From Comamonadaceae bacterium (GTDB lineage Bacteria > Pseudomonadota > Gammaproteobacteria > Burkholderiales > Burkholderiaceae), in contig CANNNH010000021.1 of the NCBI GenBank assembly GCA_947505915.1, forward strand, positions 1-14,405: a stretch of 14,405 nucleotides of DNA. The letters are read 5' to 3'. A model generated the notes under the pieces. That model saw nothing but the letters and a program-made list of their open reading frames with translations, was not told where the DNA came from and ran no database searches. Of this stretch, positions 6,801 through 12,647 are shown in pieces (positions within the stretch are counted from its first letter, which is position 1; the number at the start of each line of letters is the position of its first letter). The position numbers were made by a program, and so were the translations under genes.

Positions 6801-7682
6801 CTGCGAATGCCCGCGCTGTTTGCGGCAGCGCTCGCCGGGCTGCTGTGGGCCGGCGCTGCGCAGGCGCAAATCTGGGCTTATATCGACGATCGTGGCGTCG
6901 CGCATTTCTCCAACGCCAGGCTTGACGAGCGCTACGAATTGTTTGTTCAAGGCGGCAGCGTGCTGGAAATCAACAGCAGCCCGCCGGCCGCGCCGGACGC
7001 CCCCCGGCAACTGCGGCCGGAGCCGGCTTCAGCCACCCCTGCGCAGTCGCGCCTGATGCACTACCTCACGCAGTCGCCGCGTTACAAGGCCGTACAACAC
7101 TTGCTCAAAGAAGCGGCCCAAACGCACCGGCTTGAGCCTGAATTGCTGCAAGCCCTGATTGCTGCGGAGTCGGGTTTTGACACGCAAGCCGTCTCGCCCA
7201 AAGGCGCGGTCGGGCTGATGCAGCTGATGGCGCCCACCGCCGCTCGCTACGGCGTTAAAAGCGACCGCCGCAGCAGCATTGCCCAAAAACTCACAGACCC
7301 TGCCGTTAACCTGAGTGCCGGCACGCGCTACCTGCGCGACCTTATCGCGCTGTTCCCGGGCCGGCTTGACTTGGCCTTGGCCGCGTACAACGCCGGCGAA
7401 GGCGCTGTGCAACGCGCCGGCAACAAAATACCCAACTACCCCGAGACGCAAAACTATGTCAAAACGGTGCTGCAGCTCTACGCATTTTTAAAGCCCCAAG
7501 TGCTGTCTCAGGCCGATGTGCCGCCTGCTGCAGGTGTCGCCGTCGTGCCCGGCCGTGTGCGCATGGAAATGGTGGGCGGTGCCTCGGGCCGGGGCAACAT
7601 GCTGCCCGACGCCGGCCCGCAACCTTTGCTGCGTTCGGCTCCTGTGATGACTGTTTTGCCTGCTTCTGGCACCAGCCCTTAG
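6774..7682 (+). CDS. Periplasmic lytic transglycosylase with DUF4124-like N-terminus
   Basis: Enzyme predicted to cleave the MurNAc-GlcNAc bond of peptidoglycan in the periplasm. From ATG at 6774 the product has 302 residues. A signal peptide (hydrophobic core about 13-29, likely cut after AQA at residue 31) comes first. A DUF4124-type segment IWAYIDDRGVAHFSN (about 33-47) follows, then a proline-rich linker. The SLT domain (about 107-240) shows catalytic E132 in AAESGFD, GLMQL (147-151) and AYNAGEG (204-210), all marks of family 1 transglycosylases. The C-terminal 60 residues look disordered. ATG at 6792 (residue 7) is an alternative start and leaves the signal intact. The gene starts 22 nt after parE and ends 49 nt before parC, so the three probably share a transcript. 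Neither start has a clear Shine-Dalgarno site. Confidence 0.93.
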   Translation: MKAFKPMKPLRMPALFAAALAGLLWAGAAQAQIWAYIDDRGVAHFSNARLDERYELFVQGGSVLEINSSPPAAPDAPRQLRPEPASATPAQSRLMHYLTQSPRYKAVQHLLKEAAQTHRLEPELLQALIAAESGFDTQAVSPKGAVGLMQLMAPTAARYGVKSDRRSSIAQKLTDPAVNLSAGTRYLRDLIALFPGRLDLALAAYNAGEGAVQRAGNKIPNYPETQNYVKTVLQLYAFLKPQVLSQADVPPAAGVAVVPGRVRMEMVGGASGRGNMLPDAGPQPLLRSAPVMTVLPASGTSP

Positions 7683-7731
7683 CCCTCCTTCAAGCCTGCT
7701 TTTGCCAACCTCTACTGACCACTGAACCGCC

Positions 7732-10086
7732 ATGGATTTATTCACCCCCGACGCACCCCCCGCAGCCCCAGAGCCGGCCGACCAGGACTGCCTGGCTTCT
7801 TACGCTCAGCGCGCTTACCTGGAATACGCGCTCAGCGTGGTCAAAGGCCGCGCCTTGCCCGATGTGTGTGACGGCCAAAAGCCCGTGCAGCGCCGCATTT
7901 TGTACAGCATGTCGCGCATGGGCCTGGGCTTTGGCGGTGCCAATGGCGCCACCGGTGCCAAGCCCGTCAAAAGCGCCCGCGTGGTCGGTGACGTGTTGGG
8001 CCGCTTTCACCCGCACGGTGACCAGGCCGCCTACGACGCGCTGGTGCGCATGGCGCAAGACTTTTCGCAGCGCTACCCGCTGATCGACGGGCAGGGCAAC
8101 TTCGGCAGCCGTGACGGTGACGGCGCTGCCGCCATGCGCTACACCGAGGCCCGCCTGTCGCGCATCACCAGCTTGCTGATGGACGAGATCGACGAAGGCA
8201 CGGTGGACTTCGTGCCCAACTACGACGGCTCCACCGAAGAGCCCGGCCAGTTGCCGGCGCGCCTGCCTTTCACGCTGCTCAACGGCGCCAGCGGCATCGC
8301 CGTCGGCCTGGCCACCGAGATCCCCAGCCACAACCTGCGCGAAGTGGCCGACGCCTGCATCGCCCTCATCAAAAACGCCAGCCTCAGCGACGAAGCCATT
8401 GCCGGCTTCATCGCCGGGCCCGACTACCCGGGCGGCGGGCAAATCATCTCCAGCGCCACCGAGATCGCCGCCGCCTACCGCACCGGCCGCGGTTCGCTCA
8501 AGGTGCGCGCCCGCTGGAAGATCGAAGACCTGGCCCGCGGCCAGTGGCAACTGGTCGTCAACGAACTGCCGCCCGGCGTCAGCACCCAGCGCGTGCTCGA
8601 AGAAATTGAAGAGATCACCAACCCCAAGGTCAAGCTCGGCAAAAAAGCCCTCAGCCAGGACCAGGTGCAGCTCAAGCAAACCCTGCTGGCCGTGCTCGAC
8701 GTGGTGCGCGACGAGTCCAGCAAAGACGCCGCCGTGCGCCTGGTGTTTGAGCCCAAGACCAGCCGCATCGAGCAAAGCGAGCTCATCAACACCTTGCTGG
8801 CGCACACCAGCCTGGAAAGCTCCTCGCCCATCAACATGACCATGGTGGGGCTGGACGGCCGGCCCACGCAAAAGTCACTCCGGCAAATGCTCAGTGAGTG
8901 GATCTCTTTCAGGCAGACCACCATCGAGCGGCGCTCGCAGTACCGGCTCGACAAAGTGCTGGCGCGCATCCACATTTTGGAAGGCCGGCAGCTGGTGCTG
9001 CTCAATATTGATGAAGTGATTGCCATCATCCGCCAGGCTGAAGAGCCCAAGGCCGCGCTGATCGAGCGCTTCAAGCTCAGCGAGCGCCAGGCCGAAGACA
9101 TCCTTGAGATTCGCCTGCGCCAGCTCGCCCGGCTGGAAGCCATCAAGATCGAGCAAGAGCTCAGCAGCCTGCGCGAAGAGCAGGGCAAGCTTGAAGAAAT
9201 TCTGGGCAACCCCACGGCGCTGCGCCGCCTCATGGTCAAAGAAATTGAAGCCGACGCCAAAATCTTTGCCGACCCGCGCCGCACCTTGATCCAGGCCGAC
9301 AAAAAAGCCGTGCTCGAAGTCAAGGTGGTTGACGAGCCGGTGACCGTGGTGGTCAGCGACAAAGGCTGGGTGCGCTCGCGCAACGGCCAAGGCCATGACG
9401 CCGCCAGCTTCGCCTTCAAGGCCGGCGACGGCCTGTACGCCGCCTTTGAATGCCGCACCGTGGACACGCTGCTGGTGTTCGGCAGCAACGGCCGCGTGTA
9501 CTCGGTGCCCGTGGCCGCGCTGCCCGGCGCGCGCGGCGACGGCCAGCCCGTCACCACGCTCATCGACCTGGAAGCCGGCACGCAAGTGGCGCATTACTTC
9601 GCCGGCCCCGCCGCAGCCCAACTGCTGCTGGCCAACTCGGGCGGCTACGGCTTTTTGGCGAGTGTGGAGAGTATGGTCTCGCGCAACAAAAGCGGCAAAG
9701 CCTTCATCACCCTGGGCGAAGGCGAAACCCTGTGCCGGCCATCACACGCGGCCGGCACCTCCGGCGCGCAGCTGCTGCCAGAGGCCACCCACGTGGCCTG
9801 CGCCTCCACGGGCGGCCGCATCTTGACGTTTGACATCGACGAACTCAAGCTGATGGAAAAAGGCGGCCGGGGCTTGATGCTCATCGACCTCGAAGCCAAA
9901 GACCAACTGGCCGGTGCCGCCGCCTACACCCGCAGCATCAAGATCGCCGGCATCGGCCGCGGCGCCAAAGAGCGAGAAGAAACGCTGGAAATCCGCAGCC
10001 TGAACAACGCCCGCACAGCACGTGCCAAAAAAGGCAAGGTGGCGGATTTGGGGTTCAAGCCGACGGGGGTGGTGCGGGTGGAGTGA
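7732..10086 (+). CDS. parC: DNA topoisomerase IV subunit A
   Basis: DNA cleavage and rejoining subunit of topoisomerase IV, partner of ParE. The 784-residue protein has the breakage-reunion domain with active-site tyrosine Y137 in [10 protein letters not shown] and its preceding arginine. The quinolone-resistance region reads [14 protein letters not shown] (93-106). A long coiled tower region follows (about 360-500; [14 protein letters not shown]), then a beta-pinwheel C-terminal domain from about 510 that ends in basic residues. No intact GyrA box (QRRGGKG) is present, which fits ParC rather than GyrA; a degenerate EKGGRG (about 709-714) occupies a comparable place. At the position equal to E. 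coli ParC S80 there is glutamine (Q98), and D102 stands for E84. The start at 7732 follows a 49-nt gap from the transglycosylase gene. Confidence 0.97.
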   Translation: MDLFTPDAPPAAPEPADQDCLASYAQRAYLEYALSVVKGRALPDVCDGQKPVQRRILYSMSRMGLGFGGANGATGAKPVKSARVVGDVLGRFHPHGDQAAYDALVRMAQDFSQRYPLIDGQGNFGSRDGDGAAAMRYTEARLSRITSLLMDEIDEGTVDFVPNYDGSTEEPGQLPARLPFTLLNGASGIAVGLATEIPSHNLREVADACIALIKNASLSDEAIAGFIAGPDYPGGGQIISSATEIAAAYRTGRGSLKVRARWKIEDLARGQWQLVVNELPPGVSTQRVLEEIEEITNPKVKLGKKALSQDQVQLKQTLLAVLDVVRDESSKDAAVRLVFEPKTSRIEQSELINTLLAHTSLESSSPINMTMVGLDGRPTQKSLRQMLSEWISFRQTTIERRSQYRLDKVLARIHILEGRQLVLLNIDEVIAIIRQAEEPKAALIERFKLSERQAEDILEIRLRQLARLEAIKIEQELSSLREEQGKLEEILGNPTALRRLMVKEIEADAKIFADPRRTLIQADKKAVLEVKVVDEPVTVVVSDKGWVRSRNGQGHDAASFAFKAGDGLYAAFECRTVDTLLVFGSNGRVYSVPVAALPGARGDGQPVTTLIDLEAGTQVAHYFAGPAAAQLLLANSGGYGFLASVESMVSRNKSGKAFITLGEGETLCRPSHAAGTSGAQLLPEATHVACASTGGRILTFDIDELKLMEKGGRGLMLIDLEAKDQLAGAAAYTRSIKIAGIGRGAKEREETLEIRSLNNARTARAKKGKVADLGFKPTGVVRVE

Positions 10087-10087
10087 G

Positions 10088-10131
10088 GGGTCTGCCCGGG
10101 AATAGTCTGTCGGCAGGATAGTTTTAGACCC
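10088..10131. terminator. Weak dyad between convergent parC and DUF4395 genes
   Basis: GGGTCT (10088-10093) pairs with AGACCC (10126-10131), and CTGCC (10092-10096) pairs with GGCAG (10112-10116); the two stems overlap by two bases and compete. GTTTT follows the inner stem on the plus strand. Its place between convergent genes suits a terminator, but the stems are short. Confidence 0.3.
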
Positions 10132-10141
10132 GAAGGCTAAA

Positions 10142-10858
10142 TTAACACCCGTTGTGTAGCTTCCACTTTTCTTCGTGCCCCAATTGCTTGGCGAACTCGG
10201 GAACACGGCAGCGTTCTTCTGGCGACTGGCTGGTGTTGACCCGCGGTGGTGTTGCGGCGCGAAGGGTGGGTAACAAGGCAAGCAGCATTGCCACATAGAC
10301 CGCAGCAATCAGCACTTGTGTACGCGACACCATCTGGATGGGCTCACGGTTTTGGATTGCACAGACATTACCCGGACAGAGTTGCGCTTTTTCTTTGTTG
10401 AACACGTTGTACAACTTGCAGCCGATGCAGATGCCAAATGATGTCTCTAAAAACAGCAGCGTGAGGCAGATGAGGCAGATGATCATGTTGATGGGCCCGC
10501 GCACATCTTGGAGTACGACCAGGAACATCATCAATGATGCCAAGCCTAGTCCCATCCCCCAGGCAAAGCGCTTTTGTGGCGCGCCCACGTACTCAGCAGT
10601 CTGGTTGTTGACCATCCACCGCGCCATGATGAGCGTAGGGGCGTAGCGGGGGTTGATGACGACCCGGATGAAGAAGTCAACGAAGAACGCCACGACAGTG
10701 AATTTCGTGGGCATGAAATCGCCTTTGAGCCATGCGTTCATGAAGGCAACGATGGCAAGCACGAGCATGATGCCGGCCGCGCCCCGAGCCTCACGCTCGT
10801 TCAAGACGCGAACAGGATAGCCTGGGTGATTTTCACCAAATTCAAATGTATTAGTCAT
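10142..10858 (-). CDS. DUF4395-type integral membrane protein with paired cysteines
   Basis: Membrane protein of 238 residues resembling the DUF4395 family, whose function is not established. Visible helices: about 29-43, 52-68, 98-116, 122-138 and 180-198. The conserved stretch INPRYAPTLIMARW (69-82) and the ETSFGICIGCKLYN segment (138-151) are family features. Cysteines occur as C144-x2-C147 at a helix end and C161-x4-C166 just after it, with further cysteines at 217 and at the last residue 238. This suggests thiol redox chemistry or metal binding; DUF4395 proteins often sit near thioredoxin or sulfur genes, but no such neighbour is seen here. The ATG at 10858 has no good Shine-Dalgarno site. 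It converges on parC and may lie downstream of the 72-residue ORF on the same strand. Composition is somewhat less GC-rich than the topoisomerase genes. Confidence 0.8.
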   Translation of the reverse strand: MTNTFEFGENHPGYPVRVLNEREARGAAGIMLVLAIVAFMNAWLKGDFMPTKFTVVAFFVDFFIRVVINPRYAPTLIMARWMVNNQTAEYVGAPQKRFAWGMGLGLASLMMFLVVLQDVRGPINMIICLICLTLLFLETSFGICIGCKLYNVFNKEKAQLCPGNVCAIQNREPIQMVSRTQVLIAAVYVAMLLALLPTLRAATPPRVNTSQSPEERCRVPEFAKQLGHEEKWKLHNGC

Positions 10859-10912
10859 GACTGAATTATCTATCCATTGGTGTCATCACCCCACAGACCG
10901 GCTGTGCTTTTA

Positions 10913-10960
10913 AAACCGGCTTTGTGAAGGTGTCCCCAAAGCGCTGTTATTCGCCGGTTT
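10913..10960 (-). terminator. Nested dyad at the end of the 72-residue ORF
   Basis: AAACCGGC (10953-10960, minus strand) can pair with GCCGGTTT (10913-10920), and CTTTG/CAAAG (10937-10941 with 10920-10924) pairs inside it, sharing one base with the outer stem. A TTTTAAAA run follows on the minus strand. The outer stem overlaps the last codons of the small ORF. The loop is long and the T-run short, so this is a tentative terminator. Confidence 0.3.
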
Positions 10961-11165
10961 GGGTTTTCTCGCGCAGCTGTGAGTCTGCCTTGCCAAGTGC
11001 GCTGATGGTGCGGGGGATGGAGTCAGCCTTGGCTTGTCGATCGATGCTCTTGGGCGCTAGGGCCCGTGAACCTGGCCCGAAAAGTTCGAATTGCTTGTGG
11101 ATCACCCGCGCTTGCCCGTTGTCGGGCATGTTTGTTACGGATGGTTTGAGGGGTGTCGTTTTCAT
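10947..11165 (-). CDS. 72-residue hypothetical protein
   Basis: Not recognised. From ATG at 11165 the product starts MKTTPLKPSVTNMPDNGQAR. It is basic, lacks a signal or membrane segment, and ends LREKTQTGE. In favour: 47 of 72 codons end in G or C, higher than the surrounding intergenic DNA. A perfect TATAAT lies 35 nt before the ATG and a dyad with a T-run lies at the stop. An earlier in-frame ATG at 11213 is rejected because its first codons would consist of the TATAAT itself. Against: no Shine-Dalgarno site, no known domain, and a short length that could occur by chance. No function is proposed; the polar, repeat-free sequence would suit a small DNA- or protein-binding factor, but nothing shows it. 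Confidence 0.42.
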   Translation of the reverse strand: MKTTPLKPSVTNMPDNGQARVIHKQFELFGPGSRALAPKSIDRQAKADSIPRTISALGKADSQLREKTQTGE

Positions 11166-11199
11166 CTGCGTTGAATGACGATGGTTTGGGGTCGCTGAA

Positions 11200-11205
11200 A
11201 TTATA
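11200..11205 (-). promoter_or_regulatory. -10 element (TATAAT) before the 72-residue ORF
   Basis: Perfect TATAAT on the minus strand; a transcript would start near 11193 and reach the ATG at 11165 after about 28 nt. The matching -35 is poor (TGGTAA with 17-nt spacing). The overlapping plus-strand sequence TATAAA/TAAAAT could instead serve a plus-strand promoter toward the RRM gene. Confidence 0.4.
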
Positions 11206-11362
11206 AAATCCAAACCAGAAAATTACCACCTTGTGATTACTTTTTGATGACTTTAAGTCATGTGAATGTCACGAGGCGAAGCCTACGCCCATTCGCCCTA
11301 AACTTCTTTGGTATCGGCGACTTGTTGGTAAAAAGGGTCAAAACGCTGTCTATTAGCAGTTC
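11206..11362. other. Intergenic stretch with three small adjacent palindromes
   Basis: No gene is seen here. It contains ATGACTT-T-AAGTCAT (11247-11261), GTGA-atg-TCAC (11262-11272) and AGGC-gaa-GCCT (11274-11284), each immediately or nearly following the last, after a T5 run at 11241-11245. These could be binding sites or small RNA stems. The remainder up to the RRM promoter shows no feature I can support. Confidence 0.4.
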
Positions 11363-11392
11363 TTGGTTACAGCCTGCAAGTTAGCGCATAAT
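11363..11392 (+). promoter_or_regulatory. Candidate sigma70 promoter of the RRM gene
   Basis: TTGGTT (11363-11368), an 18-nt spacer and CATAAT (11387-11392). The -10 is good (five of six), the -35 is moderate (three of six). Transcription would start near 11399, so the mRNA would begin within the hairpin at 11397 and carry a leader of about 130 nt. Confidence 0.45.
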
Positions 11393-11396
11393 GCCG

Positions 11397-11431
11397 TTGT
11401 GCAAATACCAAAATATTTGCACAATTTTGGT
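11397..11431 (+). promoter_or_regulatory. Alternative-fold element in the RRM gene leader
   Basis: TTGTGCAAAT (11397-11406) and ATTTGCACAA (11415-11424) form a perfect 10-bp hairpin. Its 8-nt loop ACCAAAAT (11407-11414) is exactly complementary to ATTTTGGT (11424-11431) just downstream. The two helices compete, or could in part form a pseudoknot. The element sits at the predicted 5' end of the mRNA of a cold-shock-type RNA-binding protein, where temperature-sensitive leaders are known in other genes. A double-stranded operator overlapping the transcription start is the alternative reading. Confidence 0.5.
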
Positions 11432-11516
11432 GATCGGTCAGTTTCGCGCGCTACGGCGGTACTCTTAAAGTTTGTTGTGCTTTCGGGACCCAATCGCTTT
11501 TGTTATATGTATTTTT

Positions 11517-11522
11517 GAGGAG
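11517..11522 (+). promoter_or_regulatory. Strong Shine-Dalgarno site of the RRM gene
   Basis: GAGGAG five bases before the ATG at 11528, the best ribosome-binding site in the window. Its last G and the following TCCC (11522-11526) are complementary to GGGAC at 11485-11489, so the spacer next to the start could be partly masked. Confidence 0.75.
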
Positions 11523-11527
11523 TCCCC

Positions 11528-11902
11528 ATGGGCAATAAACTTTACGTCGGCAACCTGCCATACACGGTGCGTGACGAAGATCTGCAACAGTCTTTTAGCC
11601 AATACGGTTCTGTCTCCAGCGCCAAAGTCATGATGGAACGCGACACCGGTCGCTCCAAAGGCTTTGGTTTTGTCGAGATGGGCAACGATGCTGAAGCTCA
11701 AGCCGCAATCGCCGGCATGAACGGTCAGTCATTGGGTGGCCGTAGCATCACAGTCAACGAAGCCCGTCCGATGGAGGCACGTCCTCCACGCAGCGGTGGT
11801 TTCGGCGGCGGTGGTGGCGGTGGCTACGGTGGTGGTGGCGGCGATCGCTCCGGCGGTGGCGGCTACGGTGGTGGCGGCGGCGGTGGCCGCGGCGGCTACT
11901 AA
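11528..11902 (+). CDS. Glycine-rich RRM RNA-binding protein
   Basis: Small RNA-binding protein of 124 residues. A single RNA recognition motif (about 4-80) has RNP2 as LYVGNL (5-10) and RNP1 as KGFGFVEM (44-51), with the RNA-stacking aromatics Y6, F46 and F48 in place. The tail from about residue 89 is almost all glycine with spaced Y, R, D and S (GGGGY and RSGGGG repeats), typical of bacterial and cyanobacterial Rbp proteins linked to cold adaptation and RNA chaperoning. The start has a strong GAGGAG site. A long structured leader precedes the gene and a strong terminator follows, so it is monocistronic and probably highly expressed. A cold-response role is inferred from the family; no direct evidence is in the sequence. 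Confidence 0.95.
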   Translation: MGNKLYVGNLPYTVRDEDLQQSFSQYGSVSSAKVMMERDTGRSKGFGFVEMGNDAEAQAAIAGMNGQSLGGRSITVNEARPMEARPPRSGGFGGGGGGGYGGGGGDRSGGGGYGGGGGGGRGGY

Positions 11903-11918
11903 GCCCTGCGTTAACCCG

Positions 11919-11939
11919 GTCTCAGCCGTGCGCTGAGAC
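11919..11939 (+). terminator. First of two tandem hairpins after the RRM gene
   Basis: GTCTCAG and CTGAGAC form a 7-bp stem with a 7-nt loop, 16 nt after the stop codon. It lacks a T-tract and stands 6 nt ahead of the main terminator, so it may protect the mRNA 3' end. Confidence 0.5.
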
Positions 11940-11945
11940 AAACTT

Positions 11946-11980
11946 AAAAGGCTTCAGAGCGCAGGTTCTGAAGCCTTTTT
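11946..11980 (+). terminator. Rho-independent terminator, probably bidirectional
   Basis: Perfect 13-bp stem AAAAGGCTTCAGA / TCTGAAGCCTTTT with an 8-nt loop, ending in a run of five Ts. The A-run on the other side gives a T-tract for the minus strand, so it can also end the ridA-family transcript, whose gene stops at 12006. This is the clearest terminator in the window. Confidence 0.92.
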
Positions 11981-12005
11981 GCATTGGCGCCGGCAGCACC
12001 CTTGC

Positions 12006-12491
12006 TCAGCTGACTTCGGCAATCATTTCAATTTCAACGCAGGCGCCGAACGGAATCTGCGCCACGCCAAAAGCACTGCGTGCGTGTGCGCCGGCGCTGC
12101 CGAATAGTTCACCAATGAGTTCGCTGGCGCCGTTGGTCACCAGGTGCTGCTCGGTGAAGTCGCCGGTCGAGTTGACCAGGCTCATGAGCTTGACGATGCG
12201 CTTGACATGACCCAGGTCTTTGCCGTTCACGGCCAGCGCGGCGTGCAGTGTGCCCAGCAGGTCAATGGCAACCGCGCGTGCAGCCAGCTTGCCTTGCTCG
12301 GTGTTCATGTTTTTGCCGAACTGCCCCAGCCAGGGTTTGCCGTCTTTTTTGGCGATGTGGCCGCTTAAAAAAATCAAGTTGCCCGTTTGCACAAAGGGCA
12401 TGTAAGCGGCGGCGGGCGTAGCCACCGGGGGTAACTCAATGCCCAGGGCTTGGAGCTTGGCGTAAATGGCGGCAGAGCTGCTGTTTGTCAT
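12006..12491 (-). CDS. RidA family protein (YjgF_endoribonc subgroup)
   Basis: Member of the Rid/YER057c/UK114 superfamily, 161 residues, expected to form cytoplasmic trimers. RidA itself hydrolyses reactive enamine/imine intermediates from PLP enzymes. The sequence shows the N-terminal LQALGIELPP typical of the longer YjgF_endoribonc branch, FVQTGNLIFLSGHIA (33-47), and the active-site arginine position R138 in HARSAFGVAQIPFG. The conserved VEIE segment follows (E155). With R138 present, deaminase activity is possible, but this branch is not well characterised, so substrate and role remain open. The ATG at 12491 has AAGGA five nt upstream. It converges on the RRM gene with a shared terminator and diverges from comEC. 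Confidence 0.92.
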   Translation of the reverse strand: MTNSSSAAIYAKLQALGIELPPVATPAAAYMPFVQTGNLIFLSGHIAKKDGKPWLGQFGKNMNTEQGKLAARAVAIDLLGTLHAALAVNGKDLGHVKRIVKLMSLVNSTGDFTEQHLVTNGASELIGELFGSAGAHARSAFGVAQIPFGACVEIEMIAEVS

Positions 12492-12536
12492 GTTTTTCCT
12501 TGTTGTGTTGGTTTCGCAAGTTGATGCGGCGGTACC

Positions 12537-12542
12537 ACTATA
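12537..12542 (-). promoter_or_regulatory. Possible -10 element of the RidA-family gene
   Basis: TATAGT on the minus strand, 45 nt before the ATG, five of six to TATAAT. The -35 candidate ACTTGC (12559-12564, 16-nt spacer) is poor. Confidence 0.35.
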
Positions 12543-12574
12543 GATGAGATACGGCGCCGCAAGTGCGTACGGCC

Positions 12575-12603
12575 TTGTCAGTCTTTGCTGAGCAAATCAG
12601 AAT
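12575..12603 (+). promoter_or_regulatory. Candidate promoter of comEC
   Basis: TTGTCA (12575-12580), a 17-nt spacer and CAGAAT (12598-12603). The -35 matches five of six and the -10 four of six consensus positions. A transcript would start near 12610, giving a leader of about 38 nt. Confidence 0.4.
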
Positions 12604-12647
12604 GAATAATTTCTGAAAGACCGCCTTTGCCTCAGCCTTCAATTTCT

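Noticed and set aside
7738..8871. 377-codon antisense frame inside parC
   Set aside because: Low-complexity Gly/Val/Ala/His composition typical of GC-rich antisense shadows; parC is unambiguous on the plus strand.
8475..9581. 368-codon antisense frame inside parC
   Set aside because: Ser/Arg-rich shadow with no motif or start signal.
10865..10870. GATAAT on the minus strand as a -10 for a leaderless DUF4395 mRNA
   Set aside because: No usable -35 is present and the distance to the ATG would require a leaderless start; not enough support.
11801..11900. GGN-rich repetitive DNA resembling a repeat array
   Set aside because: It encodes the glycine-rich tail of the RRM protein; units are irregular and without spacers, so it is not CRISPR or a noncoding satellite.
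12597..12616. TCAGAA / TTCTGA dyad upstream of comEC as a possible operator or competence element
   Set aside because: Only 6 bp per arm with an 8-nt gap and overlapping the -10 candidate; too weak to call separately.
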